This document shows, one piece after another, positions 22,994-31,482 of a DNA stretch of 36,898 bases. Position numbers and translations under genes: made by a program. The stretch is from Candidatus Doudnabacteria bacterium (GTDB lineage: Bacteria; Patescibacteriota; Doudnabacteria; UBA920; 2-01-FULL-46-14): positions 1-36,898 of the forward strand of contig JAHFJD010000006.1 of assembly GCA_023246055.1 (NCBI GenBank), read 5' to 3'. Position 1 is the first letter of the stretch. Each line of letters starts with the position of its first letter. Below the pieces are notes generated by a model that worked only from the letters and a program-made list of their open reading frames with translations, was not told the origin of the DNA and made no database searches.

Positions 22994-24195
22994 CCCCGTT
23001 TAACCAGACATTGTTTCCCATATACCGGGGGCAGGTCATTGCACAGTTTCAAAAAATCCGCGGAGTTGACAGGGACATTGTATTCCGCGAAATTGACAAC
23101 AATTTGATAACATTTGTCTGCGCTTTGCGGATTTTTTGCAAGCTTGCAAAAAGCCACCGCCCGATCCACTAAATGAAGACCCCCGTGCAGCATGGCATTG
23201 GACATATCCCCAAAACATTGCCCTTGCTCCACGAGAGGGAACCCCTGACAATAATCGGCCAATTGCCCCGCATCGTAATTTGCCCCTTGAGCGCGCACAT
23301 AAAACATCATGCTATAACAGTGGTCCCGACTGGAAGCTCTGGCTCGGGAACAGTACTTCATGGTGCCGGAAGCAGTCTCGATCTCGTCCCGAAACAAAGA
23401 AAAACCTTCGGCCCAACACGCATCCTGCCAAGCTGGCTGCGCGAAACTGTGGCAAAATGCTAGAACGTCCTCCTTCTTGGTGGGGGCGACAGTTGCAGCC
23501 AGGGCCCGGTCGTCCGTATCAAGCGGTTGAAAGATTTGCATAAAAGCGCCCTCATAACACAAATTTTGAAAATCCTGACCAGTCCTTGTAAATGCCACGG
23601 ACCGGCACAATTCCAAGGCTTTCGGCATCTTTGCTCCAGTCATATAAACCGTCAAATGTCCTAGGCCATGAAAACATTCGGATTGTTCGAGGCCGGTAAT
23701 GCTCCATTTGTCGGTTCTGTCGCAGACCCCGATTAATTCCTGCTTGGCAATTTCAATCTGCTCATCCGTAAGGACCTCCCCTCGGAATCGCTCTTGCGCG
23801 GCCCCGTGCAAACAGCCGTTGGAGCAGATTCCTGTGGGGCAGCGATGGATCACCTCTGACCACTTGCTGATATCTTTTGCGGTTTCCTTGGCAGCGAGAT
23901 CATGGCCCAGGACATGACAGTAATTGTAGGTCGAGTCAGCGCCTTGAACGAGTTTTGCCACGGCAAATGCCTCCTCCATGGAAATTCGCTCCATGAGTTT
24001 CGGAATTTCTTTCTCATAACAAGTCGGATGGTAGTTGCTCCGTTGGCAGTTTTCCAAGACTGCGCGGGCCAGTGCTTGGATTGAGAGGGTCTCCCTCTCC
24101 TGCGATTTCTTGCCAGGACCAAAAAACCAAACAACAGCGAGTATACCCGCGAGTAAGATTAGACCAATATAACTGGATTTAGCTTTGAATTTCAT
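22990..24195 (-). CDS. Anchored Cys/His-rich protein, array member c (long subfamily)
   Basis: 401 residues; TM anchor 8-26. Motifs: YCHVLGHDL (Cys93, His94, His98), CSNGCLHGAAQERF (Cys124, Cys128, His130), CFHGLGH (Cys174, His176, His180) and CYEGAFMQ (Cys213). It is very close to member f; the stretch GICSNGCLHGAAQERFRGEV is identical in both. The C-terminus ends CLVKRG, against CLAKRG in f. It overlaps the stop of member d by ATGA, so d and c are translationally coupled, copying the g-f pair. Exported and anchored; probably disulfide-rich and metal-binding (inference). Confidence 0.78.
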   Translation of the reverse strand: MKFKAKSSYIGLILLAGILAVVWFFGPGKKSQERETLSIQALARAVLENCQRSNYHPTCYEKEIPKLMERISMEEAFAVAKLVQGADSTYNYCHVLGHDLAAKETAKDISKWSEVIHRCPTGICSNGCLHGAAQERFRGEVLTDEQIEIAKQELIGVCDRTDKWSITGLEQSECFHGLGHLTVYMTGAKMPKALELCRSVAFTRTGQDFQNLCYEGAFMQIFQPLDTDDRALAATVAPTKKEDVLAFCHSFAQPAWQDACWAEGFSLFRDEIETASGTMKYCSRARASSRDHCYSMMFYVRAQGANYDAGQLADYCQGFPLVEQGQCFGDMSNAMLHGGLHLVDRAVAFCKLAKNPQSADKCYQIVVNFAEYNVPVNSADFLKLCNDLPPVYGKQCLVKRG

Positions 24196-25196
24196 AAATT
24201 CTGCAGACTCCCCTCAAGCACGCATTGATTTCTTTGTTTTTCTCTTAACCCTTTATTGCAAAGGATTTTCGCCTGCTCGTGGAAATTTGCACCGGCATCA
24301 AAAAACCCCCAATACCCGCCGCCCCGGCAGGATATTTGAGCGGCCTCTCCAGACATTTCACCACAGGCTTGTAGCACAGCTTCGGTTTCAAAATTTCCAG
24401 CTGACACTGCGCTTACTCCAATGCCGATGAAACAAATCTGGCGCAAATCTGATTCTGTCAAAGTTCGACAATATTCCCCCATTTCCGAATAATTTAATGA
24501 AAGACCTTTGTCCCACCATTCAGCTTGGGCATATACGCAAGAAAGGTGGAATCTATCAGGAATCTCAAAACAGGGACTGAATGGCTGGGTTTTATCAAAC
24601 TGTCGCGACTGTCTGCGTCCTCCGTTTTCATCGACGAATGTCGGAAAATTATATTCCATGAATACACCGCTCTGGCAACCAAACAACGGTTTCTGCCATT
24701 TCATTTTAGCACAAACGTTTAGAGCCTGCGATAAATCGTGACTAAAATATTCCACGAGACCATGACCGATGCCATGCTGACAACCTTGGCCGCCTAGACC
24801 AAATTTCTGAATACAGGCCTCGTCGAGCTGGGGGACGATCTCCAGTCCCTCACCCATTATTGCGGAAAGAAAAAACTGATGAAAACATCCAAAACCAAAC
24901 GCACTATCACAAACCGTTACTCCTTTTACTCCTTGGACTTCATACAGGGCCTGGCCGAAAGCGTGAGCTTGTATGTGCTGCTCTTCGACATTTTCCTTGG
25001 CCGTCTCCTGTTTAAAAATTTGGTAGGCCTGTTCTGGTCCTTGCCGTTGTATCTGCGAAGCCCAATCGGTTAAGGTGATCGGTTGTGGTCCTGGCACATG
25101 TACTTTGGATTGCAACGCAAACCCAACTCCGATCATCGACACTATTGCTACTAAAGAATAAAGGTAAGCTGTTACTTTTTGCTTCCGGAACTTAAT
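24192..25196 (-). CDS. Anchored Cys/His-rich protein, array member d (short subfamily), possible ATT start
   Basis: About 334 residues if translation begins at ATT (25196), which overlaps the TAA of member e in the way ATG starts overlap stops elsewhere in this array; the result is IKFRKQKVTAYLYSLVAIV, paralleling MKFKAK of member c. Other choices are a GTG 18 codons in, or a TTG-type extension to 25328 lacking a leading signal. Motifs: HIQAHAFGQAL (His74, His78), CDSAFGFGCFHQFF (Cys96, Cys104, His106), CQHGIGHG (Cys139, His141, His145) and CQSGVFMEYN (Cys174). It is closest to member g. Confidence 0.72.
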   Translation of the reverse strand: MKFRKQKVTAYLYSLVAIVSMIGVGFALQSKVHVPGPQPITLTDWASQIQRQGPEQAYQIFKQETAKENVEEQHIQAHAFGQALYEVQGVKGVTVCDSAFGFGCFHQFFLSAIMGEGLEIVPQLDEACIQKFGLGGQGCQHGIGHGLVEYFSHDLSQALNVCAKMKWQKPLFGCQSGVFMEYNFPTFVDENGGRRQSRQFDKTQPFSPCFEIPDRFHLSCVYAQAEWWDKGLSLNYSEMGEYCRTLTESDLRQICFIGIGVSAVSAGNFETEAVLQACGEMSGEAAQISCRGGGYWGFFDAGANFHEQAKILCNKGLREKQRNQCVLEGSLQNL

Positions 25197-26181
25197 GAGC
25201 GCAGCCCTCCTGCATTGATCCTGGTAAATCCCTGCATAACTGCAACTTCTTTTGTGAAAGTGTCGCGGGGAAACTAGTTGCTGCTTCGGCTTTACAAAGA
25301 ATCCGGTCGGCTTGATTTGGCATGGCATTGCATGCGGTAATAATTCCAGAGAAATCGTAGTTAAAATTTACTCCCAAGCTGTAGCCCAGACTGCGAATGC
25401 AAATATCCCCGAGTTTCGACGTCGGCGCTTGTCGGCACAATTCTCCAACTTTATGAAAATCTCTTTGAAAAACATTTTTCCACCAATGCGGCTGCTCGTT
25501 ATAACAAGCGGGAAGATATTTTTCCGGAAGCGAACGACACGGCTCCTGCGGATCAGAGTCGCCCAAACGGCGACCCGAATCCATGGAACCCGAAGGATCA
25601 ACCAAAGTTTGCCGGTTGTACTCCATAAATACGCCATTTTTGCATCCACCAATTTCATTTATATCCGAAATCGTATCGCAGACAGCCAAGGCTTTCAGAA
25701 GATTCTCTCGATCGTACCCGAGGTAACCGACAAGCCCGTGACCGATGCCATGCTCGCATATCATATCTCCTTCTCCAAATTTCTGCTTGCATACTGAATC
25801 GAGCTCCGGGATCACTGCCAAGCCCTGATCTGTGATCACCTCACCGATAAAACTGTGATAACAACCGAAATTGAAAGCCTCGTCGCAGACCGAAATCCCT
25901 GAAAATCCCTGCTTATCATAGAGCGCGATTCCAAACACGTGCGCGATATAATGCTGCTGCCCAAGGTCGGGAATTCCGGCTGTCTCTGATTTAAATTCTA
26001 AATATGCTTGTTCTGCGCCGCGCTCCGTTATCACCCCGCTCCATTTTTTGATCTCGGTTAAAAGAGAGTCATTACCGCTCAAGCGGGCTTGGTGTATGGT
26101 AACATTCTTATGGAAAAACCAAAACAGACCTCCCAAGATCAATAGCATCACGATCACAGCAACTTTCGTGTCATAATTCAT
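25192..26181 (-). CDS. Anchored Cys/His-rich protein, array member e (short subfamily)
   Basis: 329 residues starting MNYDTKVAVIV (26181), which places a TM anchor at 7-24; a longer frame upstream overlaps member f and lacks a signal. Motifs: HYIAHVFGIAL (His77, His81), CDEAFNFGCYHSF (Cys99, Cys107, His109), CEHGIGHG (Cys142, His144, His148) and CKNGVFMEYN (Cys180). It diverges more from d and g than they do from each other. Further Cys pairs in the C-terminal half may form disulfides. Confidence 0.75.
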   Translation of the reverse strand: MNYDTKVAVIVMLLILGGLFWFFHKNVTIHQARLSGNDSLLTEIKKWSGVITERGAEQAYLEFKSETAGIPDLGQQHYIAHVFGIALYDKQGFSGISVCDEAFNFGCYHSFIGEVITDQGLAVIPELDSVCKQKFGEGDMICEHGIGHGLVGYLGYDRENLLKALAVCDTISDINEIGGCKNGVFMEYNRQTLVDPSGSMDSGRRLGDSDPQEPCRSLPEKYLPACYNEQPHWWKNVFQRDFHKVGELCRQAPTSKLGDICIRSLGYSLGVNFNYDFSGIITACNAMPNQADRILCKAEAATSFPATLSQKKLQLCRDLPGSMQEGCAH

Positions 26182-26206
26182 AAGACAAGCCCTGACGCGC
26201 TGTCTC

Positions 26207-27421
26207 TCAACCGCGTTTCGCCAGACACTGCTCCTCGAACGGATTAGGCAACTCATTGCACAGCTTTACAAAATCAGCCGAGGACACCGAAATATTGTAC
26301 TCGGCAAACTCCACGATGATGCCATAGCATTCTTTTTGCTCTTCGGTGTTCTTAACCAAACTGCAGAAAACCGGAGCCCGATCCATTAACCTCCTTCCCC
26401 CATGGATGATGGCGTTGGCCATATGACCAAAACAAGAACCGCTCCTTGATCCCGTCAACGCCGAGCAATAAGCTGACAGTTTTTCGGGGTCATAGTTCGT
26501 CCCCTGGGCGTAAGCGTAAAACAACATACGGTAGCAGTGCTCGCGCTCTGCCTCATCGGCTTTCGAGCAATATTCCACCGTACCGTCAGCCGTATTGACC
26601 TCTCCGCGGAACAGTGGAAACCCTTCGTCCCAGCAAGCGTTCCGCCAGGTTTGCTTTTCAAAACTCTGACAATAGGCAAACAGCTCATCTTTGCTCTTCG
26701 GCCCGATGCCCTCGATCAGCGCAAAGTCCTCCGGCTCGAGGGGCTGGAAAAGCTGCATAAAAGCCCCTTCATGACATAAGCTTGTTTGATCACCTCCCCC
26801 GCTCGTATATGCAACCTCGTCGCAAATCTTCATGGCCTTAGGAATATCCGCTCCAGTTATATACATGATCACATGTCCCACGCCGTGGAAACATTCGGCT
26901 TGTTCAAGACCCGTCAACTGCCACTGGGGAGTAGGATCACAAACGCCTTTAAGCTCATGCCGGGCGATGTCCTGCTGTTCGGGAGTCAAAACTTCGCCCC
27001 GGAATCGCTCTTGCGCGGCCCCATGTAAACAGCCGTTGGAGCAGATTCCTGTGGGACAGCGCTTAATGATTTCTGTCCACTTGCCAGTCCCTTTGTCGAA
27101 CTCCCGAGCAGAAAGTTTATGTCCCAAAACATGACAATAATTGTAGGATGGATCATTGTCCTGGATGATAGTCGCGGCCAGAAAAGCGTCTTCCATGGAA
27201 ATTTTATCCATCAGTTTGGGAATTTCTTCATCATAGCAGGAAGGATGATGCGGCGTACCGGCACATTTCGCCAAAACCTCTCTGGCCAGCGACCGCAAGT
27301 CCGGCGCGGTTGGGGTTTGTTTTGGCCCCCAAAAAACCACAGCAACGGCAATGGCCACAAGCAGAATCGCGCGAGGCAGCCAAGATTGCCAAGATTGATT
27401 TGCAAACAATTTAAAAATCAT
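26207..27421 (-). CDS. Anchored Cys/His-rich protein, array member f (long subfamily)
   Basis: 404 residues; TM anchor 16-32. Motifs: YCHVLGHKL (Cys96, His97, His101), CSNGCLHG (Cys127, Cys131, His133), CFHGVGH (Cys177, His179, His183) and CHEGAFMQ (Cys216, Met222). A second half (about 240-400) repeats shorter Cys patterns: CWDEGF, HCYRMLFYAYAQG, CFGHMANAIIHGG and CYGIIVEFAEYN. These echo the first-half motifs weakly, which could reflect internal duplication. ATGA overlap with member g. The family is unknown; the Cys spacing C-x3-C-x-H is not the CxxCH heme c motif. Confidence 0.78.
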   Translation of the reverse strand: MIFKLFANQSWQSWLPRAILLVAIAVAVVFWGPKQTPTAPDLRSLAREVLAKCAGTPHHPSCYDEEIPKLMDKISMEDAFLAATIIQDNDPSYNYCHVLGHKLSAREFDKGTGKWTEIIKRCPTGICSNGCLHGAAQERFRGEVLTPEQQDIARHELKGVCDPTPQWQLTGLEQAECFHGVGHVIMYITGADIPKAMKICDEVAYTSGGGDQTSLCHEGAFMQLFQPLEPEDFALIEGIGPKSKDELFAYCQSFEKQTWRNACWDEGFPLFRGEVNTADGTVEYCSKADEAEREHCYRMLFYAYAQGTNYDPEKLSAYCSALTGSRSGSCFGHMANAIIHGGRRLMDRAPVFCSLVKNTEEQKECYGIIVEFAEYNISVSSADFVKLCNELPNPFEEQCLAKRG

Positions 27422-28383
27422 AAATTCTCGGCAAGGTTACCTTCTTTTTCGCACCGGGTACGATTTTGTAGATCCAAATCCTCACACATTAATTTTGCCA
27501 CGTCCTTAAAGCCCGCGTCAAGCCACCCCCAATAAGCTCCGACCCGGCAAAGAAACTGGGAGTCCGGGTCGTCAATTTCCCGGCAGGCCGCCAAAACTTT
27601 CTGCGCTTCAAAATCGTTGGCCGAAACCGCGCTGGTCCCAAGACCCGTCAAACAGATGTTCGCAAGTGCCGGCTCATCTAGCCTCCGGCACAGCCCTGCC
27701 GCTTCGGTATAGCTCATGACCGTGCTTTTATCCCACCACTCGGCTTGGGCAAACATGCAAGCCACACGGAATCTCTCCGGGATGGACAAACACGGGGCAA
27801 AAGGTTCAGCGGGATCAAAGTTTCGCGTCCCTTGCTGGCTTTCGTTTTCGCCCAGCAGAGTGGGAAAGTTGTGTTCCATAAACACCCCGCTTTGGCAACC
27901 AAACAGCGGTTTGTCCCAGTGCATTGTTCCGCATATTTCCAAAGCTTCTGTTATAGAATGATTGAGAAAATCCGCAATTCCATGGCCGACTCCGTGCTGG
28001 CAACCCTGACCGCCAAATCCGAATTTCCGGATGCAGGTTCCATCCAAATCGCGGACTATAGAAAGACCGTGGTCGGCAATGGCGCCCAGGAAAAACTGAT
28101 GATAACACCCAAACCCGAAACTGCTATCGCAAACCGTAACTCCGTCTATACCCACAGTCTGATAAAGCGCCTGGCCGAACTCATGAGCCGCCGTATGCTG
28201 CTCCCCAAATGGCAGGGTCGCATTCCGGTCCTTAAAAATTTGATATGCTGTCTCGGCTCCCTTTTCCGCGATCAGCCGTTTCCAATCGTCCGGCGGCGCC
28301 TCCTGCCGGTCCCGTAAAGGAATTGCCCCTGCCAGAAAGGCTAAACCGACAAGGACCATAACGCCGTAAAAATATCTTCTCAT
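27418..28383 (-). CDS. Anchored Cys/His-rich protein, array member g (short subfamily)
   Basis: 321 residues; TM/signal 5-21. Motifs: HTAAHEFGQAL (His63, His67), CDSSFGFGCYHQFF (Cys85, Cys93, His95), CQHGVGHG (Cys128, His130, His134) and CQSGVFMEHN (Cys163). It shares long blocks with member d, for example CIRKFGFGGQGCQHG against CIQKFGLGGQGCQHG. The g-f and d-c pairs have the same short-then-long order and the same coupling, so the array probably grew by duplication of a two-gene unit. Confidence 0.78.
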   Translation of the reverse strand: MRRYFYGVMVLVGLAFLAGAIPLRDRQEAPPDDWKRLIAEKGAETAYQIFKDRNATLPFGEQHTAAHEFGQALYQTVGIDGVTVCDSSFGFGCYHQFFLGAIADHGLSIVRDLDGTCIRKFGFGGQGCQHGVGHGIADFLNHSITEALEICGTMHWDKPLFGCQSGVFMEHNFPTLLGENESQQGTRNFDPAEPFAPCLSIPERFRVACMFAQAEWWDKSTVMSYTEAAGLCRRLDEPALANICLTGLGTSAVSANDFEAQKVLAACREIDDPDSQFLCRVGAYWGWLDAGFKDVAKLMCEDLDLQNRTRCEKEGNLAENL

Positions 28384-28403
28384 TTAACGCCGTGTTATTC
28401 ATA

Positions 28404-29621
28404 TTAATTGATTTGCAAATTACTGCGACATTTTTCTTGGTAACTAGCCGGGATTTCGCCGCAAAAATTTTTCCGATAGGATGGATCAGAAATATAAAAA
28501 CCAACGGCCCCGATGAGGTTTTCCAGACAAGCAGAGCGGTCAGCTTCATTCGGAACCGAAGTACAGAATCTAATAGCCACGCTCCGATCGTTTTCCCCCC
28601 CCCAAAAAAGTGAATTTACCGCGGAGAGGATGCAGGCTTTTGCGTCGTCCCCGTCTGCCGCGAGGGAGCACCAATCAGAGACCGTTGTCAATTGCTTGTC
28701 CGTTATCCGGGTAAATGATTCTTTTCGGATATCCCGGCCACGGACGAGCACCACGAACTCCTTGCCAAACCCGCCAGCGCACAGATTACGGCCGACTTTG
28801 TCAGAAGCAGACATCTGGGCGCAGAATTTAAAGGCTTTGCGAAAATCTTCAGGGCCGGGATTGCCCAAATCAGCACCTGCGGCCTCCAAGAGATAAGGTG
28901 TAATATAGGCGAGGCAGAAAGGACGGGCGGTAGCGCTGATAAAACTCCGTTGACAAAGAGAAGCCGGCTCGCTAGGGTCCAGATACTTTTTACGTTGCTC
29001 GGTCCAGAGCTGGCGATCGTGAAAACCACCGCCGGTAATTTCCATAACCATACCCCCCACGCATTCACCCGTTTCCCGGGATCCGGTTTTTTCGCACAGT
29101 TGCACGGCCTTTTCCATATCGTAACCAACGGAAGCCAAAATTCCATGCCCCAGACCATGAAAACACATCATATAAGCACCACTGCCGCCAGGAGCTTTAT
29201 GGCAAGCCTCGGCGATTTCCGGCAGGGCTTGTTCGCCCTTGTCTAAAAACAATCCGATGACTATGGAATGGGAACAGGCGTTGCGAAAATCATCGGTACA
29301 GGCCGTGATCCCCCCCAATCCTTCCTGCTCATACAGCTTATCTCCCAGCGCATGGCCCAAAAGGTGCATGTCCAGATTGCCGGGGATTTCCGAGTGTATC
29401 ATTACTGCAAATGCGTATCTTGCCCCCTTCTTATCAGCCAGGTCCTTAAAATATTTCTCCACCACCTCCAACTTTCCGGGCAGGCTTTTAATCTCTGCCA
29501 ATTCCGGATAACTGCCTGATTGGTTAGCTTTCGGAAAATGGTCCCGCAGATATACTCCTGCCAAAACCAAATTCAGAAGTATAAAAAATCCCAGCAAACT
29601 CGATAATTTATTTTTGTCCAT
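28404..29621 (-). CDS. Anchored Cys/His-rich protein, array member h (divergent)
   Basis: 405 residues; TM anchor 8-24. Motifs: HLLGHALGDKLYE (His86, His90), CTDDFRNACSHSI (Cys108, Cys116, His118), CFHGLGHG (Cys153, His155, His159) and CVGGMVMEI (Cys187). It combines features of both subfamilies: length of the long one, first-half sequence nearer the short one. It is the first array gene in the main run and starts 1 base after the stop of the cupredoxin-like gene 29623-30096, which ties the two families into one transcript. Confidence 0.75.
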   Translation of the reverse strand: MDKNKLSSLLGFFILLNLVLAGVYLRDHFPKANQSGSYPELAEIKSLPGKLEVVEKYFKDLADKKGARYAFAVMIHSEIPGNLDMHLLGHALGDKLYEQEGLGGITACTDDFRNACSHSIVIGLFLDKGEQALPEIAEACHKAPGGSGAYMMCFHGLGHGILASVGYDMEKAVQLCEKTGSRETGECVGGMVMEITGGGFHDRQLWTEQRKKYLDPSEPASLCQRSFISATARPFCLAYITPYLLEAAGADLGNPGPEDFRKAFKFCAQMSASDKVGRNLCAGGFGKEFVVLVRGRDIRKESFTRITDKQLTTVSDWCSLAADGDDAKACILSAVNSLFWGGENDRSVAIRFCTSVPNEADRSACLENLIGAVGFYISDPSYRKNFCGEIPASYQEKCRSNLQIN

Positions 29622-29622
29622 G

Positions 29623-30096
29623 CTAATCAGTTACCAGAAAAAAACCGACTGTGCCAGTGGAATTGTCGCAGCCGAAACCATACAAACCGGGTCCATGGGC
29701 GAACTCTGGAGTAACTACTGTGTCGCCCGCCGCCTTGATCTCGTATGTAGTGGTCAAATCAAGACCGATGACATGAGGTCCGCCATCAGGATTTTTCACC
29801 GTAAGCGAAGAACCGCGTTTGATCCGGACCGCGATCGGCGAGGGGCGGCAACTGCCGATCTCTAAAACCGAGATATCTTGGGCCAGTTTGACCACCGCCT
29901 CAAAATGACGGCGTTTTTCCTCTTCCGAAGCGTCTGGACCGGGTGTCATAAAAATGTTCTCCGCTGAGAACTTCTGTTGGTTTTGGCTGCCGCTGTCAGA
30001 CGGACGATACTGTTTATACACCAAACCTCCCAAAACTATTGCCACAACCACCAGTATGCCTAGAACAATTTTATAAACCGTAGGAATGCCGTCCAT
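29623..30096 (-). CDS. Membrane-anchored cupredoxin-like protein
   Basis: 157 residues; TM anchor 8-27. The C-terminal ~90 residues have a cupredoxin-type beta pattern. Potential ligands are His in GPHVIG, His in FAHGPG and Cys in YGFGCD; the expected C-terminal His/Met of blue copper sites is missing and replaced by NSTGTVGF. The same FxHGxGxYGFxCD pattern occurs in 30527-31036, so it is a conserved variant site. A metal-binding or electron-carrier role is likely by fold; metal identity is unknown. It is followed directly by array member h. Confidence 0.68.
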   Translation of the reverse strand: MDGIPTVYKIVLGILVVVAIVLGGLVYKQYRPSDSGSQNQQKFSAENIFMTPGPDASEEEKRRHFEAVVKLAQDISVLEIGSCRPSPIAVRIKRGSSLTVKNPDGGPHVIGLDLTTTYEIKAAGDTVVTPEFAHGPGLYGFGCDNSTGTVGFFLVTD

Positions 30097-30226
30097 TATT
30101 AGTTTTAACTATTGGAAAATTCCACTTGAAGATTTTATCACATTATCACAGTCATAGCCTTAAAGGCCGTGCCCGTTTGAAACATCAGATGATTAATCTA
30201 TACCGAAATAGCAAATTCATAATTAA

Positions 30227-30522
30227 GAGCCTACTTTATAACTTGCTTTTTAGATAAAATGTTCAGAATGTTGAGCGAAAGCTTTGAAAAACACGGAAGA
30301 GGTCGTCCGAAAACTGTCATTCCCGTGAAGCTTGCCCTCGACCACGATCGGGGGACGGGAATCCAGTTCATTATAAAAGCCTTGATAATCTGATAATTTC
30401 TGGATTCCGGCCGGCGCGGGGGTGACGGAAAATAGGGTTTTCGGACGGTCTCTGAGTGTTTTGAAAAGTTTGCAGCCAAGATTCTGACATTTCAGCCAAC
30501 TTTGAAGTTATGAAACAGGCTC
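30227..30522. mobile_element. 296-bp MITE-like foldback element
   Basis: Ends GAGCCTACTTTATAACTT (left) and, in complement at the right, GAGCCTGTTTCATAACTT; imperfect inversion continues for about 100 bases on each side. It is flanked by TAA on both sides (30224-30226 and 30523-30525), a 3-bp target duplication of the TNA type used by some IS5-family elements. There is no coding capacity. The centre holds a nested REP-like hairpin (GGGAATCCAG and CTGGATTCC with TGTCATTCCCG). It was probably mobilised by a transposase elsewhere. It lies 4 bases after the stop of the 30527-31036 gene and accounts for most of the 30097-30526 gap. Confidence 0.75.
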
Positions 30523-30526
30523 TAAG

Positions 30527-31036
30527 CTATTCTACAACTTGAAATATACCTACAGAAGAATTTTCATCGCAGGCAAACCCATAAACCCCGACACCATGCA
30601 CAAAGCTGGGTTTGATTGATTTCTCAGCATTCGCTTCTATCTCCAAAATTGTATCTTCACCGCTCTTCAGGACGTGTGCTTTGGCATCCATATTTTTGAC
30701 CATGAGATTCTGACCGAGTTTAACTTTCGCTATTGCAGGTGTGCCCCGGCAATTCGAGATACTCATACTCTGCGTATCAATAGCGATTTCCATAACGTTT
30801 TTGGCAAACTCTTTGGCCTTTTGACCAGTAACATCTGTTCCCAGATCGGTTGTCAGCAGTTTCTGCACTTGGGCTGAATTCTCTTCCGAAGAGACCTTTT
30901 TATCAGTAGTGCCTTGGTTTACATTTACAGTCGACGAATTTGGAGAATCTTTTTTATTTCTTCCAACTAATAAAAACCCGACAAATCCCGCGGCGATAAT
31001 TAATGCTATAATGGCGGCTTTACTTTGGTCTGACAT
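30527..31036 (-). CDS. Membrane-anchored cupredoxin-like protein
   Basis: 169 residues; TM anchor 9-26, then a Ser/Asn-rich linker. The C-terminal domain (about 90-169) matches 29623-30096: KAHVLKSGED, then FVHGVGVYGFACDENSSVGIF. Candidate ligands are two His and one Cys, again without the usual C-terminal His/Met. It is separated from the next gene in the run by the MITE-like element, whose hairpin might reduce read-through. Confidence 0.68.
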   Translation of the reverse strand: MSDQSKAAIIALIIAAGFVGFLLVGRNKKDSPNSSTVNVNQGTTDKKVSSEENSAQVQKLLTTDLGTDVTGQKAKEFAKNVMEIAIDTQSMSISNCRGTPAIAKVKLGQNLMVKNMDAKAHVLKSGEDTILEIEANAEKSIKPSFVHGVGVYGFACDENSSVGIFQVVE

Positions 31037-31103
31037 TTTATTTCGTTATTATTAGTTGATTAAGACTAATTTGAGAATAAACCCCAATAAAATAGTTGTC
31101 AAG

Positions 31104-31481
31104 TCAATCCTCGACAACCACACTACCTCGCAGATTTGGCATAAGGTGATCGTGAAACTTCCAGGTGCCGGTTTTATCGAATACAAAACTCCATTCCGCC
31201 CCCGGCGCGACAGGCTGGCGCGGATCAAACTCGGGATATAGGCCATGAGTCGGATGCAGATTGGAAGCGGGCCAGCGAGGCTTGGTATCAAGATTTTTGA
31301 AAATCGCCTTTGTCCCTCGCTTGATGACAATGTTGTCAGGTTCAAAAGTTCCGGGTTTCATGGTGATTACGAAGACACCCTTAACCTTGGTTCCATTGTT
31401 ATTACCTGATAAATAATACCCACCGGCCACAATTGCAGCCACGGCAGCAAGGCCAACTAGAATTTTTAGATTCCGTGACAT
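31104..31481 (-). CDS. Membrane-anchored cupredoxin with HxxH-type ligands
   Basis: 125 residues; TM anchor 8-25. The cupredoxin domain reads FEPDNIVIKRGT, RWPASNLHPTHGLYPEFDP and GTWKFHDHLMPNLRGSVVV. It is closely similar to the N-terminal domain of array member a, and likewise has His where blue-copper proteins have Cys (FHDHL). The binding site would therefore be His-rich, not a classical type 1 centre. It begins 1 base after the stop of the dsbA-like gene, so it is co-transcribed with it. Confidence 0.8.
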   Translation of the reverse strand: MSRNLKILVGLAAVAAIVAGGYYLSGNNNGTKVKGVFVITMKPGTFEPDNIVIKRGTKAIFKNLDTKPRWPASNLHPTHGLYPEFDPRQPVAPGAEWSFVFDKTGTWKFHDHLMPNLRGSVVVED

Positions 31482-31482
31482 C

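Noticed and set aside
22990-28383. Multiheme cytochromes c
   Set aside because: No CxxCH motif is present in the signature; spacing is C-x3-C-x-H or CxHGxGH.
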